Positions 1-6,401 of a stretch of 7,346 nucleotides of DNA are shown here, in pieces. The position numbers and the translations under genes are program-made. The stretch lies in the NCBI GenBank assembly GCA_018647025.1, contig JABGTQ010000341.1:1-7346 (forward strand), written 5' to 3'. The notes below the pieces were generated by a model. That model searched no databases, was not told the DNA's origin, and saw nothing but the letters and a program-made list of their open reading frames with translations. The stretch comes from Nitrospina sp. Lineage in GTDB: Bacteria > Nitrospinota > Nitrospinia > Nitrospinales > VA-1. Position 1 is the first letter of the stretch, and each line of letters starts with the position of its first letter.

Positions 1-932
1 AATAGTTCGTCAGCGGAACGTTCTGTTTTAAATAAAATAAAATTAGAGTCTGTGGGGAATACAGTAATTGAGTTAATTTTTTCAAGCTCGTCTACTAATC
101 GGCCACGTTCCTTAAGTATAAAATCAATTTGCTTTTGGACGACCTGAAAGTTATTAACCAAATGTTCAGCGAAGCTTTGAGAAAGCATATTAGAGTTATA
201 GGGTAGACGGACCTTGTTTATTTCTTGAATAATTAATGGGTTAGCTACACCAAAACCAACTCGCATAGCTGCTAGGCCAATCTTTGAAAAACTTCTCAAG
301 ATTACAAGGTTGTTATGATTTTTTATTTCACTGATAAAACTTTTTTTGGAAAAGTCGTAATAGGCTTCATCTAAAACTACGATACCTTCAAACTGTTCAA
401 TTACTTTACGTACCTCAGCCTCAGAAAAACAATTGCCCGTAGGGTTGTTTGGATAGCTCAAAAAAATTAATCGAGACTTATTTTTTTCTGCAGCTTCCAA
501 AAGTAGGCTTGCATTAAAGTCCCAATTACTATTGAGGGGTATATTTTTTGTCTTAATTCCTAGACTCTGAGATATGATTGCGTACATTGCAAAGGTAGGG
601 TCAGGGATAATTATAGTATCTTCTTCCATGCAAAAAACTTGAAGAAGCAACAAGATGATTTCGTCGGAACCATTTCCAATAACCAGATGATCTACTTTAG
701 TACCCAATCTCTTTGCAATAGACTCCTTTAGTTTTTTGCTGTCTGGGTCTGGGTACCTGTTTAATGGAAATTTTTTTAAAGATGCTGCAAATAGGTCATA
801 GAGTTCTTTTGTTGGTGGAAAAGGACTTTCATTAGCGTGAAGTTTGACCTCGGATCGAATATTTTCTGTTGAATAAGGTTTTAAGGAGCGAACGCTGTCT
901 TTTATTAGTTTTTCCAAATCAACATTAGACAT
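1..932 (-). CDS. hisC: Histidinol-phosphate aminotransferase, 3' end cut by window edge
   Basis: PLP-dependent class I/II aminotransferase that converts imidazole acetol-phosphate and glutamate to histidinol phosphate in cytosolic histidine biosynthesis. I translated 310 codons with no stop; the family is usually about 350-370 residues, so roughly 50 C-terminal residues lie left of the window. Visible family marks are LHANESPF (about 31-38), RYPDPDS (about 60-66), the cofactor-contacting GNGSDE (86-91), YPNNPTG (160-166), VVLDEAYYDF (185-194) with Asp188 expected to contact the PLP ring nitrogen, and LRSFSK (212-217) with Lys217 the expected Schiff-base lysine, then GLAAMRVGF and VRLPYNSN, which is typical of HisC rather than AspC. 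The sequence FPTDSNFILF near the edge also fits. The ATG at 932-930 overlaps the gmk stop (TAATG) and has a Shine-Dalgarno at a good distance, which fixes the start and suggests translational coupling. The close paralogue CobD is less likely given the motif set. Confidence 0.93.
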   Translation of the reverse strand, partial: MSNVDLEKLIKDSVRSLKPYSTENIRSEVKLHANESPFPPTKELYDLFAASLKKFPLNRYPDPDSKKLKESIAKRLGTKVDHLVIGNGSDEIILLLLQVFCMEEDTIIIPDPTFAMYAIISQSLGIKTKNIPLNSNWDFNASLLLEAAEKNKSRLIFLSYPNNPTGNCFSEAEVRKVIEQFEGIVVLDEAYYDFSKKSFISEIKNHNNLVILRSFSKIGLAAMRVGFGVANPLIIQEINKVRLPYNSNMLSQSFAEHLVNNFQVVQKQIDFILKERGRLVDELEKINSITVFPTDSNFILFKTERSADEL

Positions 933-1561
933 TAGTTGTTCTCCCTACCGACAATTAAAGCCTTAATGTCTGGCGAAGAAGGTTGATATCGTTCCTTGCG
1001 AAACTGTTCTCCTGCTATAATGATCTCGAGATTGTCGGCGGTTTTTTCTACGTCAATATTGGTCAAGATATAATCATAAAGTATTGACTGTTGTATTTCT
1101 TTTTTACTTTCTTCTAAGCGATATTGAATTTTATTAGCATTTTCGGTGCCACGTTTGTTTAGCCTAACTTCCAGTTCTTTTAAGGATGGTGGCATTATGA
1201 ATATAAAAACAGCTTTATAGTTAATCTTTCTTAAGGACTGCGCTCCTTGAACGTCCAGCTCAATCAACACATCTTCTCCCTTATTGAGGTGCGTACTTAT
1301 TGACTCTGAAGCTGTGCCATAGTAATTATTGAAAACTTTTGCCCACTCAAGAAATTCTCCGTTCTGAATTTTTTTTTCAAATTTTTTTTGAGAAATAAAA
1401 TGATAGTCTTTGCCCTTGGTTTCTCCTTCACGAGGTTCCCTTGTAGTATGAGAGATGCTTAATTTAAGGTTAGGAAGTTTCTGTTTTAACAATTGGCACA
1501 CTGTGGTTTTGCCTGTTCCTGATGGAGCGGAGAGTATAAATATTATCCCTTTTGATTCCAT
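932..1561 (-). CDS. gmk: Guanylate kinase
   Basis: Cytosolic nucleotide kinase that phosphorylates GMP (and dGMP) to GDP with ATP; essential for GTP supply. At 209 residues it has the usual bacterial length. The P-loop SAPSGTGKTT is at 11-20 with Lys18 as the phosphate-binding lysine. The GMP-binding segment HTTREPREGE (38-47) is followed by GKDYHF (50-55), then YYGT (80-83), ELDVQGA (101-107) and the lid-region RGTE (137-140). All are canonical. An in-frame stop at 1571-1573 lies only three codons upstream of the ATG at 1561-1559, so the start cannot move far upstream. No clear Shine-Dalgarno precedes it. It lies 78 nt after yicC, the common yicC-gmk order, but is followed directly by hisC rather than the rpoZ seen in many genomes. 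Nothing suggests it is inactive. Confidence 0.97.
   Translation of the reverse strand: MESKGIIFILSAPSGTGKTTVCQLLKQKLPNLKLSISHTTREPREGETKGKDYHFISQKKFEKKIQNGEFLEWAKVFNNYYGTASESISTHLNKGEDVLIELDVQGAQSLRKINYKAVFIFIMPPSLKELEVRLNKRGTENANKIQYRLEESKKEIQQSILYDYILTNIDVEKTADNLEIIIAGEQFRKERYQPSSPDIKALIVGRENN
941..946 (-). promoter_or_regulatory. Ribosome binding site of hisC
   Basis: On the minus strand AGGGAG lies 8 nt before the hisC ATG and sits inside the last codons of gmk. It supports the TAATG start and a coupled gmk-hisC message. Most other starts in this window lack such a motif. Confidence 0.65.
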
Positions 1562-1599
1562 TAGAGTCTGTTAACGAGGTTCAGTGTATTGGAGGTAAA

Positions 1600-1629
1600 G
1601 TTATATTTTTCTTTAGTTTGTCGAGTAAA
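1600..1629 (-). promoter_or_regulatory. Weak candidate internal promoter for gmk-hisC
   Basis: In the 78-nt yicC-gmk gap the minus strand reads TTTACT (1629-1624, 4 of 6 to the sigma70 -35), an 18-nt spacer, then TATAAC (1605-1600, 5 of 6 to the -10). This would let gmk-hisC be expressed independently of the reductase. Such matches are frequent by chance in AT-rich DNA, so it is only a candidate. No terminator hairpin with a T-tract was seen in the gap. Confidence 0.2.
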
Positions 1630-1639
1630 TTGTAAATGA

Positions 1640-2521
1640 TCACTCTATGTTGGCTAATTGTTCTCGAATTTTTTCTAGGCAGCTTTTCATCTCTATTACA
1701 GCGCTCGAAACTTCTAGATCGATAGTTTTAGAGCCTGTGGTGTTTACCTCTCTATTGATTTCCTGAGTGAGAAACTCTAGCTTACGTCCTTGAGGGTCAT
1801 TTGAGACAATTAATATATTAAATTGCTCTAAGTGACTTTTGAGCCTAACAATTTCTTCAGTGACATCACAACGATCTGCTAATAAAGCAGATTCTTGAGC
1901 GATACGAGCTGGGTCAATTTCAATACCACTAGTTAAGATCTTTATTTTTTCATTTAATTTTTCTTGGAATTTTTGGATAGTAATGGACTGCTTTGCTGCA
2001 ATTGATTTTCTTAGAGTTTCAATGCTACTTATTTGATTGAGAATATCCTTTTCCAGGTTTTTTCCTTCATCTTCTCGCATTTTAATCAGATCCGTAAGAG
2101 CTCTATCGACTGATTGCATTACTATGTCTTCACATGAAAATTCAACTTTCTTGAGTTCCGATTTCACAACATCTCTTTGAGATAGAATAGTATTAATATC
2201 AATTTCACCTTTTAGTCCTAAACCATCTTGAATTTCTTTAAAAGCTTTTAGGTATTCAGTGGCGAGGGGAAGGTTAGGGTTCACTTCAAGGCCTGCTTCA
2301 GAGTCACCATTTTTTTCGATTGCGATGCTAATATCGAATGAACCTCGGGCGCATTTAGTTTTTACCATTTTCTTTAATGGAAGCTCAAGGGGTGCAAGTG
2401 ACTTTGGGAGGCGGGTGTTTATGTCTATAAACCGATTGTTTACCGAACGAATTTCTACCTTGCAAGTAAGGTCTTCGCTTTGATTTTCATATCTGGAAAA
2501 CCCAGTCATACTTTTAAGCAT
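1640..2521 (-). CDS. yicC: YicC/YloC-family protein (putative endoribonuclease)
   Basis: Member of the conserved YicC/YloC family (YicC-like N-terminal domain followed by DUF1732). E. coli YicC and Bacillus YloC have been reported as endoribonucleases, and YicC has been linked to small-RNA turnover; the cellular role is not fully settled. The 293-residue length matches the family (about 290). Hallmarks are the N-terminal MLKSMTGFSR (1-10), EIRSVNNRFIDI (23-34), MREDEG (148-153), a charged helical middle (about 155-200), and the strongly conserved C-terminal block ESALLADRCDVTEEIVRL (210-227), GRKLEFLTQEINREVNTTGSKT (245-266) and EMKSCLEKIREQL. The SMTGF start motif fixes the ATG. It begins 9 nt after the reductase stop with no obvious Shine-Dalgarno, so translation may depend on coupling to the reductase. 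It precedes gmk, the usual neighbour of this family. The family assignment is very secure; the biochemical role is inferred. Confidence 0.95.
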   Translation of the reverse strand: MLKSMTGFSRYENQSEDLTCKVEIRSVNNRFIDINTRLPKSLAPLELPLKKMVKTKCARGSFDISIAIEKNGDSEAGLEVNPNLPLATEYLKAFKEIQDGLGLKGEIDINTILSQRDVVKSELKKVEFSCEDIVMQSVDRALTDLIKMREDEGKNLEKDILNQISSIETLRKSIAAKQSITIQKFQEKLNEKIKILTSGIEIDPARIAQESALLADRCDVTEEIVRLKSHLEQFNILIVSNDPQGRKLEFLTQEINREVNTTGSKTIDLEVSSAVIEMKSCLEKIREQLANIE

Positions 2522-2530
2522 TAGTATTAA

Positions 2531-4906
2531 TCAGGCTTTCTTAATAACTATTTTAAAGTGTCCATTAACTTTTTCCATGGAAAGGACTTCATGTCCATCG
2601 TTTTTAATGCTTTTTGGAACATTCTTTTCTGGTTCCCCTAGATCTAGTAAAGCCTCAAGATGATCTCCGGATAACATGGTCTCTAGTTTAAGTTTCGTTT
2701 TCACGTAGTTGAATGGACATTTGACTCCCCGCAGATCTATTTTTTGAAAAGATTGACCAGAACTACTTTTTTTATCGTCACCACCAACACGTATTCTTAG
2801 AGATTTATCGGATTGCATTTTGTTGTTAACGTCACGACATTCTTCAGCAAGCTCTCCGCAGTTCTGCACCCACCATGAAACGATGTCTTTGTTTGCTGTC
2901 GAATTTTCTTTTTCATATCGTTCGCCCATTTCAGTAAATTTCCCAGACACAATCTCCATGTCTATGATAAGTGAGTGAAATTTTCTAATACATTCCAGAT
3001 CATCATTGAAATCCATTCCTTCTGTGACCAGAAGCGCTCTTGCAGAAGCAACGGTTGAACGTTTTGCATGATCCATAGCTTGAGAGTAATCTTCTTTCTC
3101 AAGGGCTAGTTTGCTTTGAAAATGAGCACGTTCAGCTTCGGCTAAGCGATCTGTTATCATGTCAGTGACGGCTCCTGCGCACTCTCCTTGACCTCGATCT
3201 TCCAAGCTAAATTTTTCTTTAGATCCAAAATCAATATATGAGTGAGGCGCTTCTTCAAGTTGAGGCAATTCTCTTAGTGGATTAAGTAGTTCTCTAAAGA
3301 AATCCTTGCCTTTTCGGTCAAAAAATTCTCCGAATGATTCATTAGCGAGTTTTTCATTTTTAAAGGAGTCTATGACTTGTCTCGTTGCTTGGGGGGCATT
3401 TTTTGCTGGGATCTTAATTACTGAAGTACCAAAGATAACTTTATCCTCATCAATTCTACCTCCTAGCAATATTTCATAATGTGGTGCGAGAACTCCATTT
3501 AGTTTTTTGGCTCCGCCATGAAACCCTATAGAAGCGATATGGTGTTGACCGCATGAGTTAGGGCAACCACTTGCTTTAATGGATATATGGTCTAATTCTT
3601 TAGAATGAGGAAAACCATTTTCCATTTCTTCGTTTAGGTGTTCTACCAGTCCTCGTGACGCTGTTATTCCTAAATTGCATGTTTCTGACCCGGGACAGCA
3701 GGTAATATCTCGAATTTCTTCGGTGCCTGCTTTGTGTAAACCAATTTTTTGCAGCTCTGCATAAAATGTACTTAAAGCATTATTTTTTACCCACGGAATC
3801 ATCATATTCTGGTTGACTGTGTTTACGATAATTCCTCCACCGAGGTTAGATGCCATCTTAGCAACGGTTCGTGCCTTATCACTGGTTATATCACCTAAAG
3901 CCAATTTAATTTGCACATTGAAGTAACCGCTTTGTCTCTGTTCGCAGGTGTTCCTGTTTTTCCAAGTTTGAAACTCTGGGTCTGAATTAAATTCGTTATT
4001 AATTTTAAATTCGAGTTTTTGGGGAATAAACTCTTGTTTCGGAATCTCTATAGGAGGGAACGTTTGATTTGCAAGCGCTGCAAATTCTTCCTCATAAAGT
4101 TCTTTTATTTTTTTCAAGCCTAGTTTGTCAAGAACATATTTAAACCTAGCCTTGTTGCGGTTTTTCTTATCACCATATTTGTCAAATACTTGAACAATTG
4201 CCTCGCACATACGAAGCAAGTTTTCTTCTGAGATGAAATCAGTCAAGGGCTTCGCGCCATGAGGAAATGACCCAAGCCCACCACCAATCAATACTTTAAA
4301 TCCTCGAATTTCTTTTCCATCCTTATTTCTTATTTGAGCATTTAGCCCTATATCATGAATGGGAGCAAGTCCGCAGCCAGAACATCCACCAAAACTAATT
4401 TTAAATTTTCTTGGTAGGTTTTGTGTCACGGCATGACGGATTAAATAATTTGTAACTGCTTTGCCGTAGGGGGCTACGTCAAATATTTCTTCTTTACAAG
4501 TCCCCGCTTTATGACAGGCAGTAACGTTGCGTACAGTATTACCACAGGCTTCACGCGTGGTTAGACCATAGTCCGCTAAGTCCTGTAAACCTTTAGAAAC
4601 ATCCTCCAATTTTACAAAATGAAATTGAAAATCTTGCCGGGTGGTCACATGCAGAATTCCATTAGAGTATCTATCAGCAAAGTCAGAAAGGCAGAGGAGC
4701 TGATCTGTTGTCATACGACCAGTAGAAAGTTTTGTCCTTACCATTTGAACGTCATCTTGACGTTGACCATAAATTCCTTGTTGAAGGCGAAATCGTTTAA
4801 AATCTTCAACGTCTACCTTCCCGCGGTTTAGTCTCTCTACCTCAGCTGTAAATTCTTCAATTTCTCTTTTTACTTCGGGAGGTATATTTAAAGTCTTTGT
4901 TTCCAT
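2531..4906 (-). CDS. Siroheme sulfite/nitrite reductase with C-terminal TusA-like domain
   Basis: Ferredoxin-type siroheme/[4Fe-4S] reductase giving a six-electron reduction of sulfite to sulfide (or nitrite to ammonia), fused to a sulfur-carrier-like domain; 791 residues, longer than the roughly 550-600 of plain hemoproteins. The reductase core spans about 1-555 as two pseudo-repeats. Anion-binding residues known from E. coli CysI appear to be kept: Arg90 in TTRQDFQFH, Arg126 in TVRNVTAC, and Lys167/Lys169 in LPRKFKI. The cluster/siroheme cysteines of the second repeat are C404-x5-C410 and C448-x3-C452 (SGCPNSCG). Residues about 565-705 form a mostly helical insert starting FSLEDRGQGECAG, possibly HEPN-like (tentative). 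Residues about 721-791 resemble TusA/SirA, with DLRGVKCPFNYVKTKL carrying Cys730. The ATG at 4906 has Shine-Dalgarno AAGAGG 6 nt upstream. It is the first gene of the minus-strand block. No electron-donor gene is visible. Sulfite versus nitrite preference cannot be read from the sequence; the TusA fusion favours sulfur. Confidence 0.88.
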   Translation of the reverse strand: METKTLNIPPEVKREIEEFTAEVERLNRGKVDVEDFKRFRLQQGIYGQRQDDVQMVRTKLSTGRMTTDQLLCLSDFADRYSNGILHVTTRQDFQFHFVKLEDVSKGLQDLADYGLTTREACGNTVRNVTACHKAGTCKEEIFDVAPYGKAVTNYLIRHAVTQNLPRKFKISFGGCSGCGLAPIHDIGLNAQIRNKDGKEIRGFKVLIGGGLGSFPHGAKPLTDFISEENLLRMCEAIVQVFDKYGDKKNRNKARFKYVLDKLGLKKIKELYEEEFAALANQTFPPIEIPKQEFIPQKLEFKINNEFNSDPEFQTWKNRNTCEQRQSGYFNVQIKLALGDITSDKARTVAKMASNLGGGIIVNTVNQNMMIPWVKNNALSTFYAELQKIGLHKAGTEEIRDITCCPGSETCNLGITASRGLVEHLNEEMENGFPHSKELDHISIKASGCPNSCGQHHIASIGFHGGAKKLNGVLAPHYEILLGGRIDEDKVIFGTSVIKIPAKNAPQATRQVIDSFKNEKLANESFGEFFDRKGKDFFRELLNPLRELPQLEEAPHSYIDFGSKEKFSLEDRGQGECAGAVTDMITDRLAEAERAHFQSKLALEKEDYSQAMDHAKRSTVASARALLVTEGMDFNDDLECIRKFHSLIIDMEIVSGKFTEMGERYEKENSTANKDIVSWWVQNCGELAEECRDVNNKMQSDKSLRIRVGGDDKKSSSGQSFQKIDLRGVKCPFNYVKTKLKLETMLSGDHLEALLDLGEPEKNVPKSIKNDGHEVLSMEKVNGHFKIVIKKA

Positions 4907-4912
4907 TACTAA

Positions 4913-4918
4913 CCTCTT
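4913..4918 (-). promoter_or_regulatory. Ribosome binding site of the siroheme reductase
   Basis: AAGAGG on the minus strand lies 6 nt before the ATG at 4906-4904. It is the clearest Shine-Dalgarno on the left block apart from that of hisC and supports the chosen start. Confidence 0.7.
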
Positions 4919-4920
4919 TA

Positions 4921-4963
4921 ATTACATATGGGTACTTAGAAGCACCCATTTTGATTACATATG
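4921..4963. repeat. 10-bp direct repeat flanking the leader hairpin
   Basis: ATTACATATG occurs at 4921-4930 and again at 4954-4963, start to start 33 bp, about three helical turns. Each copy contains the self-complementary hexamer CATATG. The first copy overlaps the outer edge of the hairpin by 3 bp. Helically phased repeats just upstream of a gene could be protein-binding sites, but a chance repeat in AT-rich DNA is not excluded. Confidence 0.35.
4928..4949 (-). promoter_or_regulatory. Hairpin in the reductase mRNA leader
   Basis: Read on the minus strand, ATGGGTGCT pairs with AGTACCCAT around a TCTA loop, giving a 9-bp stem with one G-U pair. On the plus strand the G-U position becomes an A-C mismatch, so the fold is better in the reductase message than in the opposite strand, which argues for RNA-level action. 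It ends 9 nt before the Shine-Dalgarno. There is no U-tract, so it is not a standard intrinsic terminator. It could also be a DNA operator. Confidence 0.4.
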
Positions 4964-5133
4964 TTAGATTTTAAAGTGAATGATTGCGATCGTTATACTT
5001 GAACACATATCATTAACTAAATTTGTTATAAAACTAAGTAGCATTATATTAGTATAAAAAACAAGATTATACCTTAATAAATTAAATTTTGTGTGTAGAG
5101 GAGCATAAAATCGTTTTTATATGATAACTTTTA

Positions 5134-5156
5134 ATAAGCTAATATAATTGGCTTAT
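5134..5156. promoter_or_regulatory. Imperfect palindrome overlapping a TATAAT box, possible operator
   Basis: A 23-bp inverted repeat with 11-bp arms around a single central base; 9 of 11 arm positions match, and the outermost ATAAGC/GCTTAT match perfectly. A consensus TATAAT (5143-5148) lies at its centre. A second, wider inverted pair, ATGATAA (5121-5127) and TTATCAT (5153-5159), overlaps it. A repressor bound here would block a promoter for the methyltransferase about 80 bp downstream. No regulator gene is visible in the window to pair with it. Confidence 0.35.
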
Positions 5157-5228
5157 CATCATATTTTAAATCATTGTATTTGAAAGACTAGTATTAATTT
5201 TTAATAATAGTGTGTAATTACTTTTAAA

Positions 5229-5954
5229 ATGACTTCTTTGTTAATTCAGATTAATTTTTTTATTTTTCTAGTGATATTTGCTCTTGCTCTGTTCCGTAAT
5301 TCAAATTTTAACACCATTCTTGTAGGTCTAACATACTTAGCACCCCTGGTTCCTCTTGGAATGAATACTGAAAATGAGGAAAGGTTTTTGCTTGTTTCTT
5401 TCTTTAATCTAATATTTGGTCTGATTGAAGTAATTGTTTTTGTCGTAACTGTAAAGCCAGAGGATACCCCGTTTGACAAACAGCACTTTAAACAATTGTT
5501 TGGTCATACTTTGCCAATTGTGATTTCATTACTTGGCCTATCATTTTTGGGCCGCTCGACCGAAATTCCTATGTCCACAATAGAATTGGGTGTCATTATT
5601 TTTCTTTTTGTATTTGGTTGTTTTATGAGAGTTTTAGCTATCTATCAAATTGGAGCCACCGCGTTCAAATTCGATATTGTTTTCCGTGAGGAACAAAAAC
5701 TAAAAAAAGATCAGCTATATGGATTCATGAGACATCCTTCCTATACTGCAATGATGATTGTTGTTATTTCGTATGCCTTTATTACACATTCTCTTTTTTT
5801 TGGAGTTCTTGGGGTTTTATTTGCATGGATAGGTTTTCAGTATAGAATTTATCATGAAGAGAGAGGTCTAGCTGATCAATTTGGAGAAGAATATAAGGTG
5901 TTTCGCTCTAGTACTGGTATGTGGATTCCCTATCTAAATAAAAGAAATTCATAA
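5229..5954 (+). CDS. Integral-membrane ICMT-family methyltransferase
   Basis: Member of the isoprenylcysteine carboxyl methyltransferase/phospholipid methyltransferase superfamily, SAM-dependent enzymes in the inner membrane that methylate lipid-like acceptors. The signature is in the C-terminal third: FMRHPSYTA (166-174) with the Arg-His-Pro-Ser-Tyr SAM-binding motif, then YHEERGLADQFGEEYKVF (208-225), whose Glu pair and FGxEY are typical of the fold. At 241 residues it is longer than the compact bacterial members of about 170-200; hydrophobic segments at about 4-21, 28-43, 52-74, 93-108, 117-140 and 173-206 suggest five to seven membrane spans, with an extra hydrophobic N-terminal part. The ATG at 5229 is the first start after an in-frame TAG at 5208-5210, but no Shine-Dalgarno precedes it. 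The flavoprotein at 6402 on the same strand suggests a shared pathway, perhaps methylation of a phenolic lipid as proposed for SrsB-type proteins (inference). The true acceptor is unknown. Confidence 0.8.
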   Translation: MTSLLIQINFFIFLVIFALALFRNSNFNTILVGLTYLAPLVPLGMNTENEERFLLVSFFNLIFGLIEVIVFVVTVKPEDTPFDKQHFKQLFGHTLPIVISLLGLSFLGRSTEIPMSTIELGVIIFLFVFGCFMRVLAIYQIGATAFKFDIVFREEQKLKKDQLYGFMRHPSYTAMMIVVISYAFITHSLFFGVLGVLFAWIGFQYRIYHEERGLADQFGEEYKVFRSSTGMWIPYLNKRNS

Positions 5955-6380
5955 GCTATTTTGGAAGTCAATATAGTGAGTGATTCCTAAAACCAGCAAA
6001 ATATAACCATAACTAGCCATATAAAATATAGCTTTAGAGGGTGTATCAGTTTTATATTTTTGGTTTTGAGAAAGGGTTAGATTTTTTAATCTAAAATAAT
6101 TGGCTGTTAACATGATAAAAAAAAGAATTAGTGGGTTATAATTCAAGATACTCATCAAACCAGAAGTAACAAAAGCAAGCATCCACATAGCTGGAACCTT
6201 GATCCAACTACTTTTTGTGAGATCGTCAATTACATTTAGGGCAGCTACGTAGCCAACAAGGTAAAATAGGAAAGAAAGCCCAAACCATACAAAAAAATCT
6301 ACTATTTGTTTACCACCTGTAATGTCATCGATTCCAAGAATCATGAGGCTAAGAGTAACATCCACGCTTGATAAGAACAA
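5949..6380 (-). CDS. Small multi-pass membrane protein, family not recognised
   Basis: I do not recognise this protein. If it starts at the TTG at 6380 it has 143 residues; GTG at 6365-6363 and ATG at 6344-6342 (131 residues) are alternatives and none has a Shine-Dalgarno, so the start is uncertain. An in-frame stop at 6390-6392 bounds it upstream. Hydrophobic stretches at about 27-48, 62-79, 81-96 and 116-134 suggest four membrane helices, with short charged loops (DDLTKSSWIK at 52-61; RLKNLTLSQNQKYK at 97-110). Its 3' end overlaps the methyltransferase 3' end by 6 bp in convergent orientation, and it is divergent from the flavoprotein with only 21 bp (TTG start) or 57 bp (ATG start) between them. 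The regular alternation of hydrophobic and charged segments and the lack of a long open frame on the other strand support a real gene. Tight packing between two likely lipid-modifying genes hints at a related membrane role, but no function can be assigned. Confidence 0.6.
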   Translation of the reverse strand: MFLSSVDVTLSLMILGIDDITGGKQIVDFFVWFGLSFLFYLVGYVAALNVIDDLTKSSWIKVPAMWMLAFVTSGLMSILNYNPLILFFIMLTANYFRLKNLTLSQNQKYKTDTPSKAIFYMASYGYILLVLGITHYIDFQNSL

Positions 6381-6401
6381 TAACGTGAGCTAACTCAACT
6401 T

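Larger units (their letters stand above)
4907..5228. promoter_or_regulatory. Divergent intergenic region between the reductase and methyltransferase genes
   Basis: These 322 bp separate two divergently read genes and must hold both promoters unless transcripts start further away. The stretch is very AT-rich and I see no coding potential in it. On the minus strand TATAAC (4997-4992) and TATAAT (5048-5043 and 5071-5066) are possible -10 boxes for the reductase, but none has a convincing -35 at 16-18 nt. On the plus strand TATAAT (5143-5148) is the best -10 for the methyltransferase, with only a poor -35. The leader hairpin and the palindrome are listed separately. Confidence 0.55.

Noticed and set aside
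2259..2483. 74-codon plus-strand open frame
   Set aside because: It lies wholly inside the well-supported yicC gene on the other strand, has no recognisable motif and no Shine-Dalgarno; a shadow frame.
4619..4831. 70-codon plus-strand open frame
   Set aside because: Antisense to the conserved N-terminal part of the siroheme reductase and without recognisable protein features.
4907..4949. Short upstream open frame starting at the ATG of the leader hairpin, and ATGTAA start-stop pairs in the direct repeats
   Set aside because: No Shine-Dalgarno precedes these ATGs, and ATG/TAA words are common in such AT-rich DNA; a leader peptide cannot be supported.
4907..5228. Riboswitch, tRNA or CRISPR-like array in the divergent gap
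   Set aside because: Apart from one small hairpin, a pair of direct repeats and a palindrome, no conserved riboswitch core, cloverleaf or regularly spaced repeat set was seen.
5246..5479. 77-codon minus-strand open frame
   Set aside because: Antisense to the membrane methyltransferase; its Arg/Lys-rich composition is a by-product of the hydrophobic codons on the true strand.
5940..5960. Bidirectional terminator at the convergent gene ends
   Set aside because: No stable GC-rich stem followed by a T-tract was found around the 6-bp stop overlap.
6368..6396. TTGATA-like -35 before the flavoprotein, which would give a leaderless transcript
   Set aside because: The -35 matches 5 of 6, but no acceptable -10 follows at 16-18 nt, so a promoter is not supported.
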